A stretch of 64,000 nucleotides of DNA. Origin: Wurfbainia villosa (lineage: Eukaryota; Streptophyta; Magnoliopsida; Zingiberales; Zingiberaceae). Positions 48,429 through 60,143 of this stretch are shown here, one piece after another. The notes under the pieces were generated by a model. That model saw only the letters and a list, made by a program, of their open reading frames with translations, did not search any database and had not been told where the DNA came from. Where the stretch lies: assembly GCA_025175895.1 (NCBI GenBank), contig CM046004.1:50705359-50769358 (forward strand), given 5' to 3'. Position 1 is the first letter of the stretch. Each line of letters starts with the position of its first letter. Both the position numbers and the translations under genes were made by a program.

Positions 48429-51400
48429 TGTCACGCCAAGAGAGGGTACTTGTCCAATGAAAATTGAATAGCACCTCCCTATATCATGGACAATTGAAAC
48501 CGATATACAAGGCCTACATGACCCACTTACATCGGCCAACACGGCTGAAACATCAAACACCACAATACATATAACATAAGGGCCTCAGGCCAACTACCAA
48601 AATACATACTAAGTCTAAAACCTCTAAACTTACCCCTTTTGCCATTTGAGCAAGAATACACAACCATACATACATAACCAAAACCAATCAAACAAAGAGA
48701 CCATACAAAAACATAACCAAGTACCACCAAAACAACCACGAGTATAAAGTATTACAAGTTTGAAACATAGAATACTCGAGACAACAAAAACATGCAGAAG
48801 CCTGAAAACCAAATGACGGAATCACGATCGTGGGATCAGAATCGACCCTCCTGAAGGCTTTATCCTGAAATAAAAGAGATATCAACGGAGTGAGTAAAAC
48901 TCAGCGGATATCTAATAGTCATGCATAGTAAATTATAAGTAGCAGTAATAATCATGCTGGTACATTTTTTTAACAAAAATACATACCTGAAACTGTACAT
49001 ACCAGAATAACCTAAGCTGACATAAAATACATCCACACAAGCATAAGTAGAATCACCAAAAACAAACCATATAATACCTCCTGTATATGTATGAAAATCA
49101 TAAGCAACAACCAAAAGTGTAACAATCAATGTATATAGTAAAAATGTATGCACATGATGCAATCACCTGTGTCACCCCTGACGACAGTCAAGCCACCGAC
49201 ATATCATGTGTGTCGGCCAGTGGGTAGGGTTGTGACAACTATGCACTCTGTCGTCACTACACCTATGTGACTGAGTGGATAGGATGCTGGCAGAGTATCA
49301 CCCTCCTACCCCATGTATGTATATCGGAGACAACACCTCGTCTCATCTGCTCGTCTCATGACAAAGGAGGGATCCCTGTCTGCTACCACTTCGCAATACC
49401 AATCACCTGAGCGACAACCGTGGAGCCCTGACAGAGCAACTACACACACACCTGAAATACCACTAACCCACGAGTGATTGTGTGTGTAGATAATGTGACT
49501 GACGATGGGCTCAACTACCAAGTAGTATTACCTCCTACCAAGGAGCCGATGATCGCCAGTCATGCAATAATGCAAGACGGTGCATGTCACTAATGCAAGA
49601 TTACACCTATCAATCCATGGCTACCTATGGTATGTACCAATAGGAGCCCATATCAAATAACTTAAGTACATAAGTCTATGTACACATGCAAGTTATATTC
49701 ATTATTCATTCAATGCCCAGTAGGTAAGGTATGTCACTACTCTAGTGCTAAATAAACAAATAACAAGTATCAAAGTGATAGAGCATAATATAATAAGCAT
49801 ATGAAATGACTACAACACGAACTAGGTAGTGACATACCAGGGCAGTTAACAAGCATAGAAAATAACTACTAGCTATAGTAAATAATGCATCACAAGATGA
49901 CAAAATCTAAAAGAAGATAAGTCAAAGATACCCGCTTGCTATAAAGAATAACAATTGTCTTTACGCCCGTAGACCTGTCTCGTGGCCGAAACCTGCACAT
50001 ATCAAACACTATGGTTAAGTGCAATCATAATACAACTGATCGAATCGAATCCTACATCAATTTCGTAGCTCGATCAACTAGATTGATCTAGTTATCCACT
50101 TAACCTAATCAAGCCTTCACATCAATCCCTATCGACCATTAGACCAATTAATAACCTATTATGCATTTATAAACACCCATTTCCATCTTAAATCTCATAG
50201 CCAACAACTCCCCTGTTCACAGCCGTACAAAATGCATAACAAACCTCACAACCAACTCACCTAAAGGAGATCCATCCCACATCCCAAAATTTATCTGCAA
50301 CCATAAAATATCAACTAATAGTCCAATATCAATCGAATACAATAACAATCAACCAAATAACATATAAAAATATCATACTTACCAGCCCTAGGATTCCACC
50401 GGCAGCCAATATTTCCAAAACCTCTATCCTGATTGCCAGAAAAATCCCTGCCCAAATCAGAATCCCTATTCAACCAAAGGAAATCACAATAGGGATTTCG
50501 ATCCCATCCAAGATTGAAGAAGAGAAGCAGCTCTTACCTACTCCGGCGACGCTCGACAAGAAGGATAACTCCCTCACCGACGGCAGTCTCCAGCAGCAAG
50601 CAACCAGAACGGGGTCGCAATGTTCCTAGCTGAGCCTACTCAAAGAGGCTGACGAAGGTGACAGAGCTACTGCTCACCATCGGCGCGGAGGGTGTCGGAA
50701 GTGAGAGTCGTGCGAGCGTCGGTGTCAAATAGAACTCCGACGTCGACTCTGTCAGAACGTCGAATGCTGACTAGCATGCGGCTAGATACTCATCTGTGGA
50801 CACGCAGCGATGGGCACGTGGCGAAAGGGGAAAGCTAGGGAACAGGAAAGGCAGTGACATCGATGGTAGAGGAGTCGGACGAAGGCTGGTCGCATATGGG
50901 GGCGATGAGCGTGCGGAGGCCATGATTGTTGGCTGCATGTGCGTGACACGTAGGGCGGCGACTGCAAGGGCGGAGATAGCGGTCGCCAACTTTAAGCGTG
51001 CGAGAGGAGATAGTGGCAGTGACAACGTGAGTTGCACACGAGAGGGGAAACAAGGAAGGGAGAAGAATGGCAGTGCTCGTGCGAGATTGGAAAAGCTACG
51101 CGAGGGAGAGGAAGAGAAGGGATGGAACGATAGGGTAGCGGCGGTGACTCGCGATGGAGGAAAGAAGAGTGGTCGCGTCATGTGGAGCGGTGCCGGAGAA
51201 ATCGAGAGAAGAGGAAACGGGTTCGGGCAAAAATAACCATAAGGTTAACTTATAACCTAGGTTTATAACTTAGGTTAATTATACCTATCAAATAATTAAA
51301 ATAGGCCCTTTAAAAGCCTGTTTTTCTTATCCCCGTATATATCCCGTACAAGCCCCATTTAATTCTAGAAAAATTCTAGAAAATTTTTCTAAAATTCTCC

Positions 51401-51481
51401 AAAATCTCGAAAATAATTCCTAGGATTATTTTCCTAAATTTTGGCCTTTTAATTTAGTATTTTAAATTTCCATATTCAACA
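48429..51481 (-). repeat. Tekay-2 3' LTR (boundaries inferred)
   Basis: Right edge: minus-strand TGTTGAATATGG after a purine-rich TAGTGGAAGAGAA. Left edge: TGTCACGCC at 48429 marks a change from the Athila-like sequence. There is no second copy to confirm the ends. The LTR includes a GC-rich part (50570-51230) where long ORFs on both strands overlap; none has a known domain. Confidence 0.55.
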
Positions 51482-51494
51482 TTCTCTTCCACTA
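51482..51494 (-). promoter_or_regulatory. Polypurine tract candidate of Tekay-2
   Basis: TAGTGGAAGAGAA on the minus strand, directly before the putative LTR start. Confidence 0.5.
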
Positions 51495-51594
51495 ATAAAA
51501 ATTTGGTCCCCAAATTTCCCCCTCAAATGTATAATGAGTAAGAAATAGCACACTGAAGTAGCACCAGTACTGAAAGTACATTTCACGTACCTTA

Positions 51595-53150
51595 AGTAAA
51601 CAGGTGGGGGTATTGAGCTCTGATCTTTTCCTCAAGCTCCCAAATAGCCTCTTCATCGGTGTGGTGACTCCACCCGACTTTAACAAATTGCACAATCTTG
51701 TTCCGCCATTGTCGTTCCTTATGATCCATAATCCGTACCGGAACCTCTTCGTAAGTAGCATCAGGTTGAATGGAACCTGACACGTCTAATATAATATGTG
51801 CATGGTCTGGCACATACTTCCTGAGCATGGACACATGAAACACATCATGAATACTAGCCAAGGACGATGGTAGTGCTAGGCGGTAAGCGACTGCTCCGAT
51901 CCTCTATAAAATCTCAAAAGCACCAATGTACCTTGGAGCTAGCTTACCACGGAGGCCAAATATCTTCACCCCTTTCGTGGGTGAGACTCGTAAGAATACA
52001 TGGTCAACAACAGAGAACTCCAAAGGTCTCTGTCTCCGATCGGCATAACTCTTCTGACGATCCTGTGCCTCTTCCATCCTTTGTCTGACAGTATGTACCA
52101 ACTTTGCCTCATGCTGAGCTCTCTGGGGTCCTAGCAACTGGTCCTCCCCAACCTCCCCCCAGAGGGTGGGTGTAGGACACTGTCTACCATATAATGCTTC
52201 AAACGGGGCCATTTGGATAGCCGAATGATAGCTGTTGTTGTAGGTGAATGCCACTAATGGCAAGTGGCTCCCCCAGTTGCCCCCAAAATCCATAACTCAG
52301 GACCTCATCAGGTCCTCTAGGGTCTGAATGGTCCACTCAAACTGTCCATTTGTCTGAGGATGGAATGTTGTACTACAACGAAGCTGTATGCCTAGGGCCG
52401 CTGTAGACTCTGCCAAAGCTAGGACATAAATCGGGGATCTCTATCTGATAAAATGCTCAAGGAACACCATGCAATCTGATGATCTCCCGACAATATAACT
52501 CTGGCATACGATCTAGAGAGTCGGTCTTCTGAATCGCTAAGAAGTGTCATAGCCTCGTCGTGTCCTAGGAAGACCCACCACAAAATCCATAGTAATGTGA
52601 TCCCACTTCCACTCGGGAATAGGAATCCTCTGAAGTAGTTCGATTGGTCTCTGGTACTCAGCCTTCACCTATTGGAAAATTAGACATCTAGCTACAAAAT
52701 CTATGATGTCTTTCTTCATGTTGTTCCACCAATACAAACACTTTAATTCTTGATACATATGGATTCCGCCTGGGTGGATCGCAAATCGAGAGTGATGAGC
52801 CTTCTGGAGTAACTCCTCTATGACCGGGTGAGATTGAGGTACGCATAGTCTGCCCCAAAAATAAATAATACCCTCGTCATCTCGGGTGAACTCAGTCTGC
52901 TATCCCGAGGTTATATTGCTGCCAATGAACTGCAAGTGCTGATCACTGGCTTGAGCGTCTCGGACTCTCATCCTGATAGATGACTGAACAACCATGGTAA
53001 CAAGAATGCCCTGCTCTGTCGATCCTTGCTCCTCAAGGCCCAACTTGGAGAACCCTGAATCAAATTCGTGACTAAAACTCGGTAGCAAGCTAAAGTGCCT
53101 CCGGACTTCAAGCTAAGTGCATCGGCAACAACATCGGCTTTCCCCTAGTG
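51595..53150 (-). pseudogene. Tekay-2 pol end: RNase H tail, integrase, chromodomain
   Basis: From 53150 downward: GKADVVADALS (end of RNase H), then a linker with stops, the integrase zinc region FAIHPGGIHMYQELKCLYWW near 52760, and a core broken by stops (MDFVVGLPRT, then SDRDPRF). A 129-residue frame (52293-51904) carries NNSYHSAIQMAPFEALYGR and KSYADRRQRPLEF. The last frame (51861-51592) has SIHDVFHVSMLRKYVPD and a chromodomain ending EEAIWELEEKIRAQYPHLF. The chromodomain puts it with chromoviruses. Stops in the core make it inactive. Confidence 0.85.
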
Positions 53151-53284
53151 GTTAAGTCTAGGGTTCCATCCCTTCTAACATGACCATTTATCAAGGCCGA
53201 TAAGATCATAAGTCTACTTATAAACACGTCGAGACGGTTAAGTCTAAATTATATCATTTATACCAATTCAATCATGCAAGCTAC

Positions 53285-53520
53285 AACATGCAACCACGAA
53301 CAGGTCTCGTGGACAGTTAGAGTGTATAACTATCGACTGCACGCAACAACATGCTACCACGAATAGGTCTCGTGGGTAGTTAGAGTGTATAACTATCTAG
53401 CTATCGACTGCACGCAACAACATGCTACCACGAATAGGTCTCGTGGGTAGTCAGAGTGTATAATTATCTAGTTATCGACTGCACGCAATAACATGCTACC
53501 ACGAACAGGTCTCGTGGGCA
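53285..53520. repeat. 63-71-bp tandem repeat with CCACGA/TCGTGG hairpin, four copies
   Basis: CCACGAAxAGGTCTCGTGG starts at 53294, 53357, 53428 and 53499. Each can form a 6-bp stem with a 7-base loop. Linkers share CAACAACATGCTA and TAGAGTGTATAACTATC. The first interval is 8 bp shorter because TCTAGCTA is missing. Confidence 0.85.
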
Positions 53521-53633
53521 GTCGATTATCCTAGGGTGTTAAGCCTAGGGTTATCCAATACATCTAGCCTAGAACATCTATCAAAGTCGATAAAGATCAT
53601 TGATCTACAAGTACGTCAAGGTTATTAGTCCTA

Positions 53634-53687
53634 GGATTTGAACCATGAACCTCCTAATTGTGAGATAGCCTTGATACCACTATGCCA
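53634..53687 (-). promoter_or_regulatory. Pol III internal promoter candidate (A and B boxes)
   Basis: A box TGGCATAGTGG at 53677-53687 and B box GGTTCAAATCC at 53634-53644 on the minus strand. No cloverleaf can be closed around them, so this is not a tRNA gene. Confidence 0.5.
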
Positions 53688-53712
53688 TAGGATGTTTCTT
53701 TCTTGAGATCCA

Positions 53713-54000
53713 TGAAGGGTTTTGTCCGAAAGTGAAGCTCTTATTCCACATGAAGGTGGAGAACCTTCGCTTCCCACTTCAACTCGGTCACTTGTTCATG
53801 GCAATCCCTTCTACGTCCCTAGATAAAAAAAAATTATCCTTGACAAGAGGGATAGCCCAAGAAACCATGTCATCATCGTGCTATTCGAATAGAGTAATCA
53901 CTTGAACAAACTTGTTTTTTAAGTAACCAACCTCTATTCTACGAATAGCCACAGAATAGACGATGTACGGATCACCGGCTTTTGTGTTTATGTTCGGGGT
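53713..54000 (-). repeat. Copia-C-type LTR relic, 3' end part
   Basis: Inverted copy of about 34660-34946 of Copia-C, with GGGTTTTGTCCG at its start and CCGGCTTTTGTGTTTATG near the end. It is joined directly to a truncated SIRE LTR at 54000. Confidence 0.85.
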
Positions 54001-54586
54001 CAAGGTTTATCACCAAATTTCAAGGGGAGTGGTGCTCAAATATGATTGGCTAGGGTTCCTCTCGAAAAGGGGCTCAAAGGCTATAAAAGGAGGTCCTAAC
54101 CTAGGGTTTTCATATAATTCTAAGTGCTCAAAAGCTTCCGCAACGCTGCGACTCTCCGATGACTCTACGACAACGAAGTGCTGCCAACAACCCTAGCTTA
54201 AGTTCTTTCTTTTTAGTTGTTGGTATAATCCTTGTTATTGTTTTCAATATTGCAACTCTTTTACTTGAGGTTTTTCTATCGTTGCATTTTACTTTAATAG
54301 AAGAGAGGGTTTGTCTCTCTATCATTTTGCTTCGAAGTTTTTTTTGTAATCGTCAAACTCCTACCTCCAACGAGGAGGAGTGTTTTAGTGAATTGCCTTC
54401 CGTACACGGTCTAGGACCGTTAGGGCCTTGGAGTAGTAGCCGAAGGCTACGAACCAAGTAAAAAACAAACTTGTCTCTTTTTGTTTCATTTACATTTCCG
54501 CTGCGTATATTTGTCTTGAAACGAATTCGAAAGAAAAAGGCTTTTCGCTATTCACCCCCCCTCTAGCGAACCGCATCGATCCAACA
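54001..54586 (+). repeat. SIRE 5' LTR, truncated
   Basis: Equals 61445-62030; the first 523 bases are missing. A TATAAAA box at 54082-54088 remains, so a core promoter is still present. Ends in CCAACA. Confidence 0.92.
54082..54088 (+). promoter_or_regulatory. TATA box candidate of SIRE LTR
   Basis: TATAAAA followed by GGAGG, conserved at 61526-61532 in the 3' LTR. Confidence 0.6.
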
Positions 54587-54588
54587 AT

Positions 54589-54600
54589 TGGTATCAGAGC
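54589..54600 (+). promoter_or_regulatory. Primer binding site of SIRE
   Basis: TGGTATCAGAGC, two bases (AT) after the LTR end; the complementary run extends to CCGGGGG. Confidence 0.92.
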
Positions 54601-54796
54601 CGGGGGTTGCTAAGATTTGGTGAAACCACCAATCTAGCCATTTTTACAGATTTATTTTTTTTCTTTTAATTCTATTTTTTTTTTTGGATTTATTTCGCTT
54701 TGTTAAGTATTCTCCCGCACTACTAATCCAAGACGCGAGTCTTGGCACTTATTTTTGTGTTTTTGTCGTTGCTAGTTTCTTCGTCGTCGTCTCCTT

Positions 54797-56452
54797 GTGT
54801 CTTTTGTTCTAATAGCCCATCTCGAGGGTTTTAGCACCGTCCGACCTCCGTTTTACAACGGAGATGACTTCCGTTATTGGAAGGGTCAGATGGAATGCTT
54901 CCTAAAAACCCAAATAGAGATGTGGATTGTGATCCAAACCGGGTTCACCCTTCCTACTAATGAAGAAGGTGAATCCTTGGATTACAATCAATGGACCATT
55001 GCGACAAAATGACAAGTCGAAGCCGACGCCAAGGCAACACAAATCCTCCAATGCGGCCTATCCAAAGAGGAGCTAAATCGCGTCGGCTCCTTAATAAGCG
55101 CAAAAGATCTTTGGACAAAACTAGTGGAGCTACACGAAGGGACCGATGAAGCCAAGGTATGTAAGCGCGACCTCTTGTTCAATAAATTATATAATCTAAA
55201 AATGCAGGAATACGAGTCCGCGATGCAACTCCATGCCCATATCCAAGACATAGTCAACAACCTACACGCAATCAGGCAAAAGGTCGAAAACCGTGACCTT
55301 ATAAGGTATGTTCTAAACTCTTTTCCGAGGACTACCTTATGGGCATCCATGGTCGATGCTTACAAGGTCTCCAAGGACCTCTCTAAACTTATATTAGATG
55401 AACTCTTTTCCGATTTTGAATTACATGAGCAGTCCAACTCGGAACCCGAGAGGGGTATAGCCTTGTTTGCAGGCTCAAAGAAGAAGAAAATCGCAAGCAA
55501 GCCACCACCAACCGAGGAGGAAGACGAGTCCGAAGAAGAAATTGACCCGGAATTGACTGCCGAGCTAATGAACCTAGCTCGAAGGATAGCCAAGGGACGA
55601 AAGCGAACTACAACTCGACCCAACCAAGGTAAGCTTAAAAGTTCTAATATTAGGTGTTATGAGTGTAACAGGTTTGGACATATCAAGTCCGAGTGCCCCA
55701 AGCTCAACCACAAAGCACCTAAGCACAAGAAGGCCCTCAACGCGACATGGGAAGAAGCGTCATCCGAAGAAGTCGAATACCACGTCTTCATGGCGAAATC
55801 AATTGAGTCAGACACGGAGACCGAACCTGAACTTGAGTCAGAACCTGAGGATGACTCGGACTATGAAGCTACCTTCAAGTCAAGCCACGGATACGCATCC
55901 GGTTCAAAAGATACCCTTAAAGTAAGTCGAACTTTATTTAATACTTTACAAAATACGGTTAGGTTTTTGTCTAGGAAATTAGTTAAATCCGAGTCCAAGG
56001 TCGAGACCCTGGTTGAGGAGGTCAAACTCCTCAAACACAAGGTCTCCCTAACCTCTTCGACTAGTCAAGTTCAAGAGAAGGAATCAACTCGGGTTGAAAA
56101 ACTCGAAGTTGAAAACTCACTCTTGAAAAGTCAAGTCGAAGATCTTAGGAACACGTTGGAAAGGTTCACTTCGGGATCCAAAGGATTTGACCTCCTACTT
56201 GGATCTCAAAGGGTCGTGTACAACAAGGCTGGACTAGGGTTTAACTCAAACACGACTAATAGGTCGTATATGTCGATTGTAAGTCGACATAGGAAACATG
56301 TCCAAGCATGGGTCCCTAAGAACCTTTTGATTTCAACTCTAGGATCCAACCCGTACTGGATTCCCAAGGACCAAATCCACTATGTGGATAGACCGAACCA
56401 ATTCAACGGTCTAGGGGGAGCCAGTACAAAACATGTTTGTGCTTTAACTTAG
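54797..56452 (+). pseudogene. SIRE gag, one in-frame stop
   Basis: Open from about 54797, where the codon is GTG, so the true start is uncertain and may be lost. It opens with RPPFYNGDDFRYWKGQMECF, typical of this clade. A TGA at 55010 (after WTIATK) is the only break; the same frame continues for 442 codons. Central helical gag runs to about 55450, then an acidic stretch, the zinc knuckle CYECNRFGHIKSEC near 55655, a Ser/Glu/Asp-rich part, and a coiled-coil-like region near 55980-56160. The frame ends with TAG inside the first unit of a 42-bp tandem array. In SIRE relatives gag and pol are one frame; here about 600 bp of non-coding sequence lies between. Confidence 0.9.
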
Positions 56453-56620
56453 AAATTGCATGTTTTAACTTAGAAAGTTTGTGCTTTAACTTAGAAATTG
56501 CATGCTTTAACTTAGAAAGTTTGTACTTTAACTTAGAAATTGCATGTTTTAACTTAGAAAGTTTATGCTTTAACTTAGAAATTGCATGCTTTAACATAGA
56601 AAGTTTGTTCTTTAAAACTT
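56435..56620 (+). repeat. 42-bp (2 x 21) tandem repeat after SIRE gag, four copies
   Basis: Units start at 56435, 56477, 56519 and 56561, and a partial one at 56603. Each is two 21-bp halves sharing TTTAACTTAGAAA. Because 21 is a multiple of 3, open frames on either strand show seven-residue repeats; these are by-products. Confidence 0.9.
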
Positions 56621-57059
56621 GTGAACTCACTTAGAACATGAACATAACCAACTAAAATTCTTCGAAAAGATTGAGCCTCGGGGAGCCTCTTTTCAAAAAT
56701 AACCAGTTAGATTAAGAAATAATCTTAGGTGAGTCAAGTCATCATTTTCTTGAAAATGGCTTTGTCTAAGGAAGTGGTCGATGATCCGATAAAAGAAAAC
56801 CCTTGTGCCTCGCCACGACCTGGAAGCCATGATCTTGAAAAGGTAAACTTGACAAGCCTAGGGTCAAATCCAAATCTAACATAAAATTACTTGAACCTAA
56901 ATGCACTTAATCAACTTAATTGGAAGTCATCTCACAAAAAACACATAAGTATAACATGCTTGATCATATAGACACAGGTGAGATGACCTAGGTTTAACAA
57001 CTCACAACCAATTTTTTAAAAATCTAACATCCAATCCAACCACCTTGTGTGTAGGATCA
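56621..57059 (+). other. SIRE gag-pol spacer
   Basis: No open frame of note and no domain seen. It lies between the repeat array and the protease. Confidence 0.5.
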
Positions 57060-60000
57060 ATGGATGTTGGACAGCGGTTGCTCCCGACACATGACCGGGG
57101 ATCAACTCAAATTCACAAAGCTTCGATTCAAACGACAAGGATCGGTAGCCTTTGGGAATAACGGCAAGCTCAAAATCATCGGATCAGGTGATATCGAGCT
57201 TAACTCGAATTTTGTCATTAAAAATGTATTACTTCTCGAGAATTTTGAATATAACCTGCTTAGCGTAAGTCAATTATGTGACAATAACTATAAGGTTGTA
57301 TTTTTAGAAAATGAATGTGTAATTAAAACAAATAAAACAACTAAAACAATACTCAAAGGAACTAGGACAAATAACATTTATACAATTAACTTAATCAAAT
57401 CCTCAGCCAAATGTCTTTTGACACAGGAAGAGGAATCATGGTTGTGGCAATCGACGACTGTCACTGCACCCAAGACTCGGCCCACAAGATGAGTCAGAGT
57501 GGCTTAGTCAGAGGCTTACCCAACCTCAACAACTTGGTTAATAAAATCTGTAATGCTTGTCAACAAGGAAAACAACCTAGGACACAACACAAGTTAACTA
57601 ACCAAGAACGAACCTCAAGTGTACTTGAGCTCTTGTATATGGATCTATTCGATTCACATGGAGCCAAGTCACTCAATAGAAGTCAATATTGCTTAGTCAT
57701 AATTGACAACTACTCCAGGTTTACCTGGGTTAGGTTCATCAAACATAAAAATGATACCCTAGATCAATTAATCAATCAATTCAAATTAATCGAGAATCAA
57801 AAAAACCTTAAGGTTAAAAGACTTAGAAGCGATCATGGTGGTGAATTCGAAAATCAAAGGTTCACCGACTTCTGTAACCTAAATGGATACCACCATGAAT
57901 TCTCTTGCCCTAGGACCCCTCAACAAAATAGCCTAGTGGAGCGGAAAAACCGAACTCTACAAGAAGCCGCTAGGACCATGTTGAACGAATACGACCTACC
58001 CGATAGGTTTTGGGCAGAAGCCGTTAGCACGACTTGCTATGTCCAGAATAGGATCCTTATGGTAAAGAGGCACCTTAAGACCTCGTACGAGATTTATCAC
58101 AATAAAGTACTCAACATCAAGTACTTTAGGGTATTTGGATGTAAAGTACATATCTTAAACACTAAGAACCACCTAGGGAAATTCGAATCCAAAACCTCCA
58201 CCGGAATCTTCTTAGGATACTCAACCACGAGTAGGGCCTATAGGGTATATAACCACGATACCCTTAAAGTCGAAGAGACACTTAATGTAGTGTTCGATGA
58301 AGTACCCGAACCTACAAAACCCTTAATGACCCCAAGTGTTGAGCCCACTGATACCAAACTCGTCTCCGACCCTGAGATCGAGTCTAATCCACATCAACCA
58401 ACTTCTCTTGTCATCCAAGTGACAACTGATCTGAGTCAAACTAGTGTTCAACCAAGTCACCCCATTGATCAAGCATTAGGTGACACAAACTGAACCCAAT
58501 CTAGGATTCAAACTAACCACCCTATCGAACAAGTGATAGGAGATCCTAATCTAGGAGTTCGAACTAGAGCATCCTATAGGAACCTTAGTCAAATTTCCTT
58601 AATTTAAAAGATAGAACCCAAATCAATTGAACAAGCTCTTCTTGATCCCGATTGGATTATTGCAATGCAAGAAGAGCTAGCTCAATTTACTAGGAATGAA
58701 GTGTGGGAATTAGTACCACCACCTAAAGACAAAACGATAATTGGAACAAAGTGGGTGTTTCGAAATAAGCTTGATGATAAAGGTGAAGTAGTTAGAAACA
58801 AGGCTAGGTTGGTCGCCAAAGGGTTTAGTCAAGTCGAAGGCTTAGATTACGATGAAACCTATGCCCCAATAGCTAGACTCAAATCCATTCGAATGTTGCT
58901 AGCTTATGCCGCACATCGAGGATTTAAGCTGTTTCAAATGGATGTTAAGTCGGCATTCCTAAATGGATACATTAAAGAAGAAGTTTATGTTAGCCAACCC
59001 CCCGGATTCGAAAATCTAGATAAACCCGACCATGTTCTAAAACTTAAGAAAGCTCTCTATGGACTTAAACAAGCTCCTCGAGCTTGGTACGAGAGACTTT
59101 CAATCCATCTTAAGTCAAAAGGGTTTAACCAAGGCTTAGTTGACCCAACTCTCTTCGTAAAAACCTTAGGTAAAGAAATATTCATAGCTCAAATTTACGT
59201 AGACGATATAATTTTTGTAACCTCTAACTCAGCCTTACTAAACGAGTTCGTTTCACTCATGGAAAGTGAGTTTGAAATGAACTTGGTAGGCGAGTTAAGT
59301 TTCTTTTTAGGTCTACAAATTAAAAAAACTAAGGATGGTATATACCTATATCAACAAAAATACACTAAGGAGTTAATTAAAAGATTTGGAATGCAAGACG
59401 CTAAGATAATAAACATCCCAATGGCGATTAATGTTAACATAGGAGAAGACCTAGAAAGTAAGTCCATTGACTTAAAGTACTATAGGAGCGCGATAGGATG
59501 ACTCCTATACTTAACTGCGAGCCGACTCGACATCCTATTCGCAGTAAGTATGTGCGTCAGGTTTCAAACCTGTGCTAAGGAGTCTCACCTAACCCTAGTT
59601 AAGCGTATCCTTAGATATCTTAAGGGTACACTTAACATTGGTATTTGGTACCCTAGATCTACGGAGTTCGAACTAATCGGCTACTCCGATTCGGACTATG
59701 CAAGTAGTAAGCTCGATAGAAAGAGCACGAGTGGTTGTTGTCAACTTCTCGGCTCGAGTCTAGTAAGTTACTGCAGTAGGAAGCAACACTGTGTCGCTTT
59801 ATCTACCATCGAAGCTGAATACATCGCGATGGGTGAGTGTGTCACTCAACTTCTTTGGATGAAGCACACTCTCCGCGACTTTAAGTTAGACTTTACGAAT
59901 ACTAAACTTAAACTTCACGACAACATTAGTTCAATTAATCTTACTAAGAATCCGATATGTCACTCTAGGACCAAACATATAGAGGTCAAACACCATTTCA

Positions 60001-60143
60001 TTCGAGAACATGTGGCCAATGGAGCAATACAACTCGAATACGTCGAATCGAAGTCTAACTTAGCAGACCTATTTACTAAACCCCTACCCGAAGCCGAATT
60101 TAGTCTATTAAGACGAAAATTGGGCATGTGCGTAGTAGAATAG
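57060..60143 (+). pseudogene. SIRE pol: protease, integrase, RT, RNase H
   Basis: The first frame (to 57492) holds protease with WMLDSGCSRHMTGD. A frameshift near 57430 moves to the long frame from 57411, which stays in one register to 60143 with three stops: TGA after GDTN (58491), TAA near 58605 and TGA after SAIG (59499). Integrase has CNACQQGKQ, the Asp motifs IDNYSRFTWV and RSDHGGEFE, and ERKNRTLQEAARTM. RT has GTKWVFRNKLDDKG, DVKSAFLNGYIKEEVY, ALYGLKQAPRAWYERL and the catalytic YVDDIIF. RNase H has GYSDSDYASS and STIEAEYIAMGEC, and the end DLFTKPLPEAEFSLLRRKLG is intact. All catalytic residues I can check are present. Confidence 0.93.

Larger units (their letters stand above)
48429..53150 (-). 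mobile_element. Tekay-2: 5'-truncated Ty3/gypsy chromovirus, minus strand
   Basis: One LTR (48429-51481) preceded on the minus strand by the end of pol with integrase and a chromodomain. The element stops at about 53150 inside RNase H, so 5' LTR, gag, protease and RT are missing. It is a different family from Tekay-1: LTR sequence and protein are only distantly alike. Confidence 0.75.
53151..53700 (-). mobile_element. Possible tRNA-derived SINE or SINE-like unit
   Basis: On the minus strand TGGCATAGTGG (53677-53687) fits the Pol III A box and GGTTCAAATCC (53634-53644) fits the B box, with their starts 43 bases apart, as in tRNA-derived SINEs. Downstream lie four hairpin-bearing repeat units and a second, diverged copy of the segment at about 53525-53640 (TCTATCAAAGTCGATAAAG versus TTATCAAGGCCGATAAG at 53188). 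No protein is encoded. A 3' tail and target duplication were not identified, so full SINE status is unproven. Confidence 0.4.

Noticed and set aside
50771..51236. ORFs of 136 and 146 residues on opposite strands
   Set aside because: Low-complexity Ser/Pro or Arg/Gly-rich readings in a GC-rich part of the Tekay-2 LTR; open on both strands, which suggests composition.
53285..53520. CRISPR-like array
   Set aside because: Only four units, with near-identical spacers; the genome is a plant. It is a minisatellite with hairpins.
53634..53698. tRNA gene
   Set aside because: A and B boxes fit, but no acceptor or anticodon stems can be paired.
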